Shown here: positions 16,552 through 23,958 of the stretch, one piece after another
How the letters are laid out: the number at the start of each line of letters is the position of its first letter
Numbering within the stretch: the first letter of the stretch is position 1
Assembly (NCBI RefSeq): GCF_001431415.1
Contig: NZ_LDJI01000032.1
Location: forward strand, 1 to 37,270
Direction: 5' to 3'
From: Stenotrophomonas humi
Lineage (GTDB): Bacteria; Pseudomonadota; Gammaproteobacteria; Xanthomonadales; Xanthomonadaceae
Length of the DNA stretch: 37,270 bases
Translations under genes and position numbers: made by a program
Notes under the pieces: model-generated
What the model saw: only the letters and a program-made list of their open reading frames with translations
Databases searched by the model: none
Told to the model about the DNA's origin: nothing

Positions 16552-16580
16552 ATTGTACGAACAATAATCATTCTCAACAA
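16552..16580 (-). promoter_or_regulatory. Promoter with embedded Fur box for the siderophore operon
   Basis: On the minus strand TTGTTG (16580-16575), a 17-base spacer and TACAAT (16557-16552) form a sigma70-type promoter 65 bases before the receptor. The spacer and -35 hold GAGAATGATTATTGTTC, a close match to the Fur consensus GATAATGATAATCATTATC. Iron-bound Fur would block polymerase, so the four-gene operon should be induced by iron starvation. Confidence 0.82.
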
Positions 16581-16678
16581 CGACATATATCAAGCAGTCC
16601 TCCTCCCTCTGTCTGAATGCCGCTGCCGGGGCGAAGCTTCCACCGCCATGTAAAATGCTGATTTTTTAGTCAGGACAC

Positions 16679-17395
16679 ATGGCGAAAGCTATCCAACGGG
16701 CGCCCGTTCTGGGCCCGGCGTTCATTCGCCTGCTGGCCCGTTTCAAGGACGATGCAGTCTCGCGCGCGGCGCCGGACGTGCCCGAACGGCTGGCGCAATG
16801 GTTCGACTGGAACCGCGCCATCACGCTGTCGCGGGCGTTGGACAACCGCGCGCCACCGCCGCCGGAAGGCCCCGCCTTCGACGAATCACAGGACGCCGAG
16901 TGCGCCCGCATCCGCGCTATGTTGACCGATGCCATCCACGCCGACATCGACATGACCCCGCCACGCAACGCGCCGGCCGCTGAAACCGCCGCGCAGGCCG
17001 CGTTCGCGCCGTACCGCCAGCATTGCCTCAAACAGCAGCGCTCCATGCAGATCGCCACCGGCAAGCTGCGCGGCCGTCTGCGCGACATGCTGGCGCGGCA
17101 GTCCGAGGCCAAGGCGCAGCTGGCCGAAGTGGACGCGGTGATGGAAGCCACGCTGAGCCCACGCGAACACAACCTGCTTGCCAATGTCCCCGCCCTGCTC
17201 GGCCTGCATTTCGAGCGCCTGCACGACAGCAACATCGCAACTCCCACCGACGCACCCGCATCGGACTCCCCCACGACATCCTCCGGCCCTTGGCTGGCCA
17301 ACTTCCGCCAGGACCTGCGCATCGCGCTGCTGGCCGAACTGGATGTCCGCTTCCATCCCATCGAAGGTCTGCTCGCAGCCCTGCGTACCCGGTAA
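16679..17395 (+). CDS. DUF3348-family protein, first gene of a motor-like operon
   Basis: A 238-residue soluble protein with no signal peptide or membrane helix. The N-terminal part (MAKAIQRAPVLGPAFIRLLARF, LAQWFDWNRAITLSRAL) and the C-terminal WLANFRQDLRIALLAELDVRFHPIEGLLAAL match what I recall of DUF3348, a family found beside DUF802, OmpA-like and DUF2894 proteins in beta- and gammaproteobacteria. The middle is mostly helical (AETAAQAAFAPYRQHC, RGRLRDMLARQSEAKAQLAEVDAVMEATLSPREHNLL). The start at ATG 16679 follows AGGA, and a TAAAAT -10-like sequence lies at 16650. Ten bases separate it from the membrane-channel gene. Function unknown; a cytoplasmic partner or regulator of the channel is the simplest inference. 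Confidence 0.82.
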   Translation: MAKAIQRAPVLGPAFIRLLARFKDDAVSRAAPDVPERLAQWFDWNRAITLSRALDNRAPPPPEGPAFDESQDAECARIRAMLTDAIHADIDMTPPRNAPAAETAAQAAFAPYRQHCLKQQRSMQIATGKLRGRLRDMLARQSEAKAQLAEVDAVMEATLSPREHNLLANVPALLGLHFERLHDSNIATPTDAPASDSPTTSSGPWLANFRQDLRIALLAELDVRFHPIEGLLAALRTR

Positions 17396-17405
17396 CCCAA
17401 CGCCC

Positions 17406-19502
17406 ATGCTCAGAAATTTCGTCGCTGTCGTTGTCTTCCTTGTCGGCCTGCTGGCCGTCTGCTGGATCGGTGTGGGCTACGCCGGCACCCATCCACTGGC
17501 CGCCGTGGTCGCGGCGGTGATCGCCGCCTGCTATCTGGTCGGCGCGGTGGAGTTGTTCCGCTACCGCCAGGCCACCAGCACGCTGCTGCAGGCATTGCCG
17601 GCCATCCAGGAGGGCAGCGACAACCTCGACGGCTGGCTGTCTCGCTTGAACCCGGGCCTGCGCAACGCCGTGCGGCTGCGCGTGCAGGGAGAGCGCGTCG
17701 GCCTTCCTGCGCCTGCCTTGACGCCGTATCTGGTCGGCCTGCTGGTGCTGCTGGGCATGCTCGGCACGCTGCTGGGCATGATGGCCACGCTGCGCGGCAC
17801 CGGCCTGGCGCTGGAAAGCGCTACCGACCTGGACGCCATCCGCAGCTCGCTGGCCGCACCGGTCAAAGGCTTGGGCTTTGCCTTTGGTACCTCGATCGCC
17901 GGCGTCGCTTCGTCGGCCGCACTCGGCCTGCTGTCGGCGCTGTTGCGGCGTGAACGCAGCAATGCGGTGCAGGAACTGGACGCCGGCATCGCCGCGCACC
18001 TGCGCGCACATTCGCAGGCATTTCAGCGCAATGAAACCTTCCGCCTGCTGCAGGAACAGAATGCACTGATGCCGACACTGGTCGATCGCCTGCAGGCGAT
18101 GATGGCCAGCCTCGAACAGCAGCAGCAGGGCAACAACGAACGCCTGCAGGCCGGCCAGCAGGAATTCCACCAGCGTACCGAAGCGGCCTATACGCAGTTG
18201 GCCTCGTCGTTGCAGCAGTCGATGCAGGCAGGCATTACCCAGCAGGCCAACGCCGTGGGTGCCGCGCTGCAACCGGTGGTGGATGCCACCATGAGTGGGC
18301 TGAGCGAGAAGTCGAATGCATTGCATGCGGCCATCGACAACGCAGTGCAGAAGCAGCTCGACGGGCTCAATGCCTCCGTGCGTGGTGCCGCCACCGCAGC
18401 CAGCGAAAGCTGGAGCAGCGCACTGGCCGAACAACAGCGCGGCAACAGCGCGCTCACCCACGAACTGCAGCAGGCATTGCAACAGTTCACCGCCACGTTC
18501 GAACAGCGTTCGGCCACCCTGCTCGATGGCGTCGCCTCGCGCATGGAAGACAACGCCGGACGCACTGCCGAGGCGTGGAGCAGCGCGATCACCCAGCAGC
18601 AGCATGCGCATGAAGCACTCGCGCAGCGCAACGAGCAGGCATTGGTCAGCGCCTCGGCCAGCTTTGAAAGTCACTCGCGCTCGCTGCTCGATGCCCTGCA
18701 GCAATCGCATGCCGAACTGCAGTCGGCCTTTGCCGCCAACGACACGCAGCGCCTGGGCAACTGGTCGCAGGCACTGACCGCAATGGTCGCCGCACTGGAC
18801 CAGAGCTGGCAGCGCAATGGCGAACAGGTCGCGCAGCGTCAGCAGCAGATCTGCGACACGCTGGCGCAGACCACACAGGCCATGAGCGAGCAATCGCAGG
18901 CACAGGCACGCGACACCATCACCGAAATTTCGCGGCTGGTGCAGAGCGCTTCGGAAGCGCCGCGCGCCGCGGCCGAAGTGGTGGCTGAGCTGCGCCAGAA
19001 GCTGTCCGACAGCATGGTGCGCGACACCGCCATGCTGGAAGAGCGCAGCCACCTGCTGTCCACGCTGGAAACATTGCTGGGCGCGGTCACCCACGCATCC
19101 ACCGAGCAGCGTACCGCCGTGGATGCCCTGGTCAGCACCTCGGCCGAGCTGCTGGAGCGCGTCGGCAATCGCTTCACCGCACAGATCGAAACCGAAGCCG
19201 GCAAGCTCGACAACGCCGCCGCACATGTCACCAGCAGCGCGGTGGAAGTGGCCAGCCTGGGCGAAGCCTTCGGCGGTGCGGTACAGCTGTTCGGGCAGTC
19301 CACCGAAACCTTGAACGAACGTCTGCAGCTGATCGAAACCGCGCTGGACAAGTCACTCGCACGCAGCGATGAGCAGCTGGCCTACTACGTCGCACAGGCG
19401 CGTGAAGTCATCGACCTGAGCATGCTCTCGCAGAAGCAGATCATCGGCGAGCTGCAGCAGCTGGCCGTGGCCCGTGATGGCATCGGGGCCGGTCACGCAT
19501 GA
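17406..19502 (+). CDS. DUF802 protein: MotA/ExbB/ZorA-like channel subunit with long helical tail
   Basis: A 698-residue inner-membrane protein. Four membrane helices lie in the first 180 residues (about 5-25, 31-51, 108-128 and 155-180). The last two carry the MotA/TolQ/ExbB-type pattern: LVGLLVLLGMLGTLLGMM, then LAAPVKGLGFAFGTSIAGV with small polar residues Thr162 and Ser163 where channel-lining residues fall in these families. From residue 184 to the end, more than 500 residues are almost Pro-free, rich in Gln, Ala, Glu and Leu, and read as one long helical or coiled-coil tail, cytoplasmic by MotA topology. Four helices plus a long tail is the plan of ZorA of Zorya defence, larger than ExbB or TolQ. 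The start ATG 17406 and the 4-base overlap with the MotB-like gene imply a stator pair. DUF802 is assigned from memory of the family's tail and neighbours. Confidence 0.82.
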   Translation: MLRNFVAVVVFLVGLLAVCWIGVGYAGTHPLAAVVAAVIAACYLVGAVELFRYRQATSTLLQALPAIQEGSDNLDGWLSRLNPGLRNAVRLRVQGERVGLPAPALTPYLVGLLVLLGMLGTLLGMMATLRGTGLALESATDLDAIRSSLAAPVKGLGFAFGTSIAGVASSAALGLLSALLRRERSNAVQELDAGIAAHLRAHSQAFQRNETFRLLQEQNALMPTLVDRLQAMMASLEQQQQGNNERLQAGQQEFHQRTEAAYTQLASSLQQSMQAGITQQANAVGAALQPVVDATMSGLSEKSNALHAAIDNAVQKQLDGLNASVRGAATAASESWSSALAEQQRGNSALTHELQQALQQFTATFEQRSATLLDGVASRMEDNAGRTAEAWSSAITQQQHAHEALAQRNEQALVSASASFESHSRSLLDALQQSHAELQSAFAANDTQRLGNWSQALTAMVAALDQSWQRNGEQVAQRQQQICDTLAQTTQAMSEQSQAQARDTITEISRLVQSASEAPRAAAEVVAELRQKLSDSMVRDTAMLEERSHLLSTLETLLGAVTHASTEQRTAVDALVSTSAELLERVGNRFTAQIETEAGKLDNAAAHVTSSAVEVASLGEAFGGAVQLFGQSTETLNERLQLIETALDKSLARSDEQLAYYVAQAREVIDLSMLSQKQIIGELQQLAVARDGIGAGHA

Positions 19503-20146
19503 GCGACGAGATCGAGTTCGATGCCGAATCCAGCGCCACCACCTGGGCCGCCTTCGGCGATCTGATGTCGGTGCTGCTGGGTGCGTTCGTGTTGATCCTG
19601 GCCAGCGTCATCGGCATCCAGTTGCTGCTGCACAACCGCCTCGATGAGGAAGTGAAGCAGCGCCAGGAACAGACCGCCAAGCTCAAGACACTGGAGCAGG
19701 CGCTGGCCGCGCCGTTGGCCGCTGGCCGCGTCACCGTCATCAACGGCCGCATCGGCATCAGCGGCAGCGTGCTGTTCGCACTCAACTCCGACCAGCTGCA
19801 GCCGGAAGGCCGCGAACTGCTGCAGAGCATCGCCGGACCGCTGCGCGACTACCTGCATGCGCGCGAGGAAATCCTGATGGTCAGCGGCTTCACCGACAAC
19901 CAGCCGGTGCGCGTGGCCAATGCGCGCTTCGCCGACAACCTGGAGCTGTCGGCTGCGCGTGCGCTCACCGTCACCCGCACCCTGATCGCCGATGGCGTGC
20001 CGGCATCATCGGTGTTCGCCGCCGCGTTCGGCGCCGAGCAGCCGGTCAGCTCCAACGACGATGTAGCTGGCCGCGCGAAGAACCGTCGCGTCGAAATCGC
20101 GCCCATCCCGCGCCCGAAACAGGACGCCACGGCGGATGCAAAGTAA
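19499..20146 (+). CDS. MotB/OmpA-like stator subunit with membrane aspartate
   Basis: A 215-residue protein with one N-terminal membrane helix and a periplasmic OmpA domain. WAAFGDLMSVLLGAFVLILASV places Asp21 at the start of the helix, matching the proton-carrying Asp of MotB and of ZorB. A short coiled coil (RLDEEVKQRQEQTAKLKTLEQAL) links to the OmpA/MotB domain (residues about 85-200). That domain has VLFALNSDQLQPEG, GFTDNQPV (the diaminopimelate-contacting Asp), LELSAARA (the contacting Arg) and the closing AKNRRVEI. It can therefore anchor to peptidoglycan while its helix completes an ion channel with the DUF802 protein, whose stop overlaps its start (ATGA). Its first residues are acidic and cytoplasmic. 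It is shorter than flagellar MotB and not next to any flagellar gene. Confidence 0.87.
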   Translation: MSDEIEFDAESSATTWAAFGDLMSVLLGAFVLILASVIGIQLLLHNRLDEEVKQRQEQTAKLKTLEQALAAPLAAGRVTVINGRIGISGSVLFALNSDQLQPEGRELLQSIAGPLRDYLHAREEILMVSGFTDNQPVRVANARFADNLELSAARALTVTRTLIADGVPASSVFAAAFGAEQPVSSNDDVAGRAKNRRVEIAPIPRPKQDATADAK

Positions 20147-20771
20147 CGCCGCCACGCCACAAGCGCGGTTGAATGCCTGGCGCAAAGCCGGCGCCGATCG
20201 GGTCGACCCGCTGCGCTTCGGCCTGATGCGTGCACTCGCCGACCGCGCCGAGCGCCACGACGGGCTGGTACGTCAACAATTGGATGCACGATTGTCCGCC
20301 CTGGCAGATGCGTATGCCGAAGTGATTGCCGAACGTACGCCGGCGGCGGCGCCGATCACCCCTGCAGACAGCCCGCTGAGGGCATTGCTGCAACAGTTGG
20401 ACGCGGTGCCACTTCAGTACGCCCTGCCCCTGCACGCTTCCAGCACTGGCATGGCACAGGAGCGCGACAGCAATGTGGCGAACGAGGCGGCGCTGATGCC
20501 GGCACTGGATGAGTTCCAGCAGCTGTGGAGCCGCATCCGCATCGAGAGCCTGCTGCGTCAATGCCTGGATTCGCTGCCCGAAGATGCCGGCCCGCTGCAT
20601 TCCAGCGTGCTCACCTACCGGGCCATGGCGCTGATGCAGGACATCTCACCGGACTATCTGCAGCACTTCATCGCCTATGTCGATGTGCTGACGTGGATGG
20701 ATCAGCTGGGTGGCGGTGAAGAGCCCGTTCGCATCGCGCGCAAACGCAAGGGCAGCCGCCCGAAAGCCTAG
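20136..20771 (+). CDS. DUF2894-family protein, last gene of the motor-like operon
   Basis: A 211-residue soluble protein starting at ATG 20136, inside the last 11 bases of the MotB-like gene. The N-terminus (PQARLNAWRKAGADRVDPLRFGLMRALADRA) and the later LQQLDAVPLQYALPL, ELQQLWSRIRIESLLRQCLDSLPEDAGPLHSSVLTYRAMALMQDISPDYLQHFIAYVDVLTWM pattern fit DUF2894 as I recall it, a family known only from this gene neighbourhood. It is mainly helical with a basic C-terminal tail (RIARKRKGSRPKA) that could touch nucleic acid or membrane. No catalytic motif is recognisable. A hairpin lies 100 bases downstream. Confidence 0.8.
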   Translation: MQSNAATPQARLNAWRKAGADRVDPLRFGLMRALADRAERHDGLVRQQLDARLSALADAYAEVIAERTPAAAPITPADSPLRALLQQLDAVPLQYALPLHASSTGMAQERDSNVANEAALMPALDEFQQLWSRIRIESLLRQCLDSLPEDAGPLHSSVLTYRAMALMQDISPDYLQHFIAYVDVLTWMDQLGGGEEPVRIARKRKGSRPKA

Positions 20772-20870
20772 TCGCATCGGACAGCTAAGCTCTGCCACTC
20801 ATCCACAACCCAGTGGGCAGCGCAGTAAAAGACTGTAGAACCAGCCTGCAGGAGCCGTTTCCCGGCATCG

Positions 20871-20895
20871 GCCTTGCCAGTTTGCGCGGCAAGGC
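20871..20895. terminator. Hairpin between convergent genes
   Basis: GCCTTGCC, 9-base loop, GGCAAGGC: an 8-bp perfect stem between the motor-like operon and the convergent DUF4230-like gene. There is no T-tract, so it could be a weak terminator or a repeat remnant. Confidence 0.4.
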
Positions 20896-20908
20896 CCGGC
20901 GCGCACTA

Positions 20909-21988
20909 TCAGAAGTGCCTTGCCGCAGGCACCGTCTCGCAGTGGCTGAGCACTGCCATCTCGAGTATCTCCGCGTCGAGGTGCTCAGCCTTGGATACCG
21001 CCGACATCCGATTTGCCTCCAGTTCCTCGATCTGGCGCGAAAGTTCGCCATTGATCGCTTCGCATAGCTGCTCGAAGCTCAGCCGCTCATCCATGTGTTC
21101 ACGCTTGGCGATGAACTCATAGCGCCCGCCCCCCATCAGCGCATTGAAGAAGCCCATAGCGATCTTCTCGTTGGCCTCGGCCAAAGATGAAGCCAGCTGG
21201 CTGTTCTGAATCTGGTCCAGCACCTCACCAAAGTGCTGATTGACGTCGCTGAGCAGATCGTCGTCTGCTGGCAGTATTTCGACCGATTTCCCACGTAGCG
21301 CGCTCTTGTTGAATACCGTGCGACCCTCGACAAATCGACGATCCAGCTTCAAATCAGTAAACCCGATGTTCTCGGCTTCATGCGCACCGTGAACATATAC
21401 CACCTTCGATCCCTTCTTCAGCTCGAAGCCTAGCTTCTTCAGGTCAATACCGATCTTCATCACGTAGGTCGCGTCAACCACGCCCACATACTCACGGCTG
21501 GTCGACCGCTCGAGGCCCAGTAGACCACCATCAGCCGCACTGCAGAGCTTCTGCTTGAATGAGGTGAATTGTCCCTCGATGGAAAAGAAGGCCACCTGCA
21601 ACTGTCGCTCGATCGCCCCGGCGTTCACCTGGCGGCTCTTGAGCCGTTCCACCTCCGCGAGCAGCGCCGCGTTCTCCGTGGCCAGCTGCACACGCTCTTT
21701 CTGCTTGTTCTTCAGACGCTCGACTAACGTGTTGACCATCGCGCCTGCACCCTTGGTCACATCGCCAATGCCGGCGATCACCTGGGCCGTTGATTCGGTA
21801 AGTGGCTTGATCGTGGCGATGGCTTCGTTGCCAATACCCGCCACGGCGTTGACGCCGGCCCCGGCAACCGCCGCTGCGGCACCAATGCTCCTGTCGGTAC
21901 TACGGAACAGGCGCGCCATAAAGAACCCGGCCAGAGCCGCGACGACGACGATCACCACCAGGATCACAACCCAGACTTGATTGCTCAT
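20909..21988 (-). CDS. Single-span membrane protein with coiled coil, DUF4230-like
   Basis: A 359-residue protein. One N-terminal membrane helix (VWVVILVVIVVVAALAGFFMARLF, residues about 5-28) is followed by an Ala/Gly-rich stretch (AAAVAGAGVNAVAGIGNEAIATI) and a coiled coil (VERLKNKQKERVQLATENAALLAEVERLK). A soluble domain with TSREYVGVVDATYVMKIGIDLKKLGFELKKGSKVVYV resembles DUF4230; this is a pattern match only. The C-terminus is helical and acidic (FEQLCEAINGELSRQIEELEANR). The start is ATG 21988, preceded by GGGAG at proper spacing. The gene looks less G+C-rich than its neighbours, with more A/T-ending codons, so it may be a later acquisition. It is convergent with the motor-like operon. 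Confidence 0.72.
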   Translation of the reverse strand: MSNQVWVVILVVIVVVAALAGFFMARLFRSTDRSIGAAAAVAGAGVNAVAGIGNEAIATIKPLTESTAQVIAGIGDVTKGAGAMVNTLVERLKNKQKERVQLATENAALLAEVERLKSRQVNAGAIERQLQVAFFSIEGQFTSFKQKLCSAADGGLLGLERSTSREYVGVVDATYVMKIGIDLKKLGFELKKGSKVVYVHGAHEAENIGFTDLKLDRRFVEGRTVFNKSALRGKSVEILPADDDLLSDVNQHFGEVLDQIQNSQLASSLAEANEKIAMGFFNALMGGGRYEFIAKREHMDERLSFEQLCEAINGELSRQIEELEANRMSAVSKAEHLDAEILEMAVLSHCETVPAARHF

Positions 21989-22102
21989 TGCTCCCCCTAT
22001 ACAGCCGCAGATGGTATCGCAACTATATGAGGGCATCATTGCTGCATATGTGCGCGGCGGTGCGGCTCATCTCCGCACCGCCGCAGCAGGTATCCCGCTG
22101 GC

Positions 22103-22807
22103 TCAGGCCGCGGTATCCACCAGCACCAGCTCGGTATCTTCCAGCGCGCGGATGTGGATGCTCTCCACCCCGGTGATGGCGGCACCATCGCGGGCTTCCA
22201 GCATCACGCCATCCACTTCAACCTTGCCGATGTTCGGCACCAGGTAGCCGTGGCGGGTGGCGTCGGTGAAGCGGTACTCGGTGGTTTCACCGGCCTTGAG
22301 CGAGGCGCCCAGCACGCGGGCGTTGGCACGGATGGGCAGTGCATCGTCATCACCCTGCATGCCGCTGGCCAGGGCGACGAAGCTGCCCGAGCGCTCGCCC
22401 TTCGGGAACGGCTTGGTGCCCCACGACGGCTTGCCACCACGCTCATCCGGGAAGATCCAGATCTGGAAGATGCGGGTGATGCCCGGCTCCCGGTTGTACT
22501 CGGCGTGGCGGATGCCGCTGCCGGCACTCATCACCTGCACATCGCCGGCCTCGGTACGGCCTTTATTGCCCTGGTCGTCCTGGTGGGTGATGGCGCCCTC
22601 GCGCACGTAGGTGATGATTTCCATCTCCGCATGCGGATGCGGCGGGAAGCCGGTGCCGGGCTGGATGGTGTCGTCGTTCCAGACCCGCATCGCACCCCAG
22701 TGCATGCGCTTGGGATCGTGGTACTCGGCAAACGAGAAATGATGCTTGGCATCCAGCCAGCCGTGATTGGCTCCGCCAAGGCTGGCAAATGGGCGACGTT
22801 CAATCAT
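22103..22807 (-). CDS. Pirin-family protein (bicupin)
   Basis: A 234-residue bicupin of the pirin/YhhW family, some members of which have quercetin 2,3-dioxygenase activity in the cytoplasm. The metal-site residues are visible in FPPHPHAEMEIITYV (two His) and GSGIRHAEYN (His and Glu); the second cupin (VLGASLKAGETTEYRF, GYLVPNIGKVEVDGV) lacks a metal set, as usual. The start at ATG 22807 has an AGGAG on the minus strand 7 bases upstream. It is divergent from a LysR regulator, its probable controller, the common arrangement for pirins in proteobacteria. Confidence 0.93.
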   Translation of the reverse strand: MIERRPFASLGGANHGWLDAKHHFSFAEYHDPKRMHWGAMRVWNDDTIQPGTGFPPHPHAEMEIITYVREGAITHQDDQGNKGRTEAGDVQVMSAGSGIRHAEYNREPGITRIFQIWIFPDERGGKPSWGTKPFPKGERSGSFVALASGMQGDDDALPIRANARVLGASLKAGETTEYRFTDATRHGYLVPNIGKVEVDGVMLEARDGAAITGVESIHIRALEDTELVLVDTAA

Positions 22808-22883
22808 GGTGTTCTCCTGGGCTGCGGTTGGATTCGATGGGCGCAGTCTAGGCCTGCCACCATCCATCCAGAATAGAACCAAT

Positions 22884-22900
22884 GGAAACTCATTCTTTCC
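22884..22900. promoter_or_regulatory. Palindrome in the pirin-LysR intergenic region
   Basis: GGAAA-CTCATTC-TTTCC: a 5-bp inverted repeat about 77 bases before the pirin start and 41 before the LysR start. LysR-type proteins bind T-N11-A dyads in such divergent regions; this is a plausible site, not a proven one. Confidence 0.4.
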
Positions 22901-22941
22901 GTTTGTGACATGATAAAACAACGATCTCAAGCGCACCCGTC

Positions 22942-23877
22942 ATGAACAGACTCCCCGACCTGGAAGCCTGGGCCATCTTCGCCAAAGTGGCTGAAGCCGG
23001 CTCCTTCGCCCGCGCAGCCGAGGAACTGCAGCTGTCGCAGGCCACCGTTTCCAAAGCCATCACCCGGCTGGAAACCCGCATCGGCACCACGCTGTTCCAC
23101 CGCACCTCGCGGCGCATGTCGTTGACCGGCGCAGGGGAAGCCGCACTGGAGCGCGCGGCACGCATCCTCGGTGAAGGCGAAGCGGTGGAGGCCGAAGTGG
23201 CCGACCGCTCGGCAGCATTGCGCGGGTTGATCCGCGTGGCGGCGCCGATGTCGTTCGGCGTGTCGCGGTTGGCGCCGTTGCTGCCGGAGTTCATGCAGGC
23301 GCACCCGGACGTGGAACTGGACATCCAGCTCAGCGACGAGATGGTGGACATGGTGGGCGAACGCTTCGATCTGGCGCTGCGTATCGCCACGCTGGCGGAC
23401 TCCAGCCTGCGCGCGCGTCGGCTATGCCAGGTGCGTATCCTGTTGGTCGGCGCCCCGGCGTATTTCGCGAAGCACGGCCGGCCCGAGCATCCGCGCGATC
23501 TGGCCCGACATCGCGGCTTTCAGTACAGCTACACACGCAGCGGCAACACATGGCGATTCGCCCACAGCCGCCACGGCGAGTTCGCGCAGACCGTGCCGCG
23601 CCAGTTGCAGGCCAACAATGCCGAAGTCTTCGATGCCGCGTTGCGCGCCGGGCTTGGGCTTGCCCTGCAACCGGAATTCCTGGTGTGGGAAGAACTTCGC
23701 GACGGCACGCTGGAGGCGGTGATGAGCGACTGGAAGGTCGAACCGCTGGCCCTGAGCATCGTCACCCCGCCCGGCCTGCACCGGCCGGCACGCGTGCAGG
23801 CACTGATCGACTACCTGGCAACGTTCCTGGAACAGCCGCCTTGGGCGGCCAGCACGACAGAGCAAGACCCACGCTAG
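22942..23877 (+). CDS. LysR-family transcriptional regulator
   Basis: A 311-residue LysR-type regulator. The N-terminal winged helix-turn-helix is complete (LEAWAIFAKVAEAGSFARAAEELQLSQATVSKAITRLETRIGTTLFHRTSRRMSLT), followed by the CrgA-like effector domain (RGLIRVAAPMSFGVSRLAPLLPEFMQAHPDVELDIQLSDEMVDMVGERFDLALRI), which places it in the large group that senses small aromatic or electrophilic compounds. The start is ATG 22942, where the HTH homology begins. It is divergent from pirin across 134 bp, so it probably controls that gene and itself. Effector unknown. Confidence 0.95.
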   Translation: MNRLPDLEAWAIFAKVAEAGSFARAAEELQLSQATVSKAITRLETRIGTTLFHRTSRRMSLTGAGEAALERAARILGEGEAVEAEVADRSAALRGLIRVAAPMSFGVSRLAPLLPEFMQAHPDVELDIQLSDEMVDMVGERFDLALRIATLADSSLRARRLCQVRILLVGAPAYFAKHGRPEHPRDLARHRGFQYSYTRSGNTWRFAHSRHGEFAQTVPRQLQANNAEVFDAALRAGLGLALQPEFLVWEELRDGTLEAVMSDWKVEPLALSIVTPPGLHRPARVQALIDYLATFLEQPPWAASTTEQDPR

Positions 23878-23918
23878 TACCAGGACAGGCGCGACGACGA
23901 CATCATGGGCAATCCACA

Positions 23919-23940
23919 GCGGAGCAAGGCTCCGCTCTAC
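23919..23940 (-). repeat. Single SMAG palindromic repeat
   Basis: Read on the minus strand: GTAGA then GCGGAGC, loop CTT, GCTCCGC. It lies between the stops of the convergent LysR and outer-membrane-barrel genes. Confidence 0.75.
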
Positions 23941-23958
23941 AGGCCCTCACCCGTCGGA

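Noticed and set aside
17028..19226. Minus-strand open frame of 732 codons opposite the DUF802 gene
   Set aside because: It is antisense to the repetitive tail; the Gln/Ala repeats create open frames on the other strand. There is no start signal or fold.
19499..20146. Flagellar MotB or the TolR/Pal system
   Set aside because: No flagellar, tol or pal genes are adjacent, the protein is shorter than MotB, and it is co-encoded with DUF802, DUF3348 and DUF2894.
16679..20771. A full Zorya defence system
   Set aside because: Only ZorA/ZorB-like architecture is present; no ZorC, no ZorD helicase-nuclease and no ZorE nuclease are in the window. I therefore call it a motor-like operon of unknown role.
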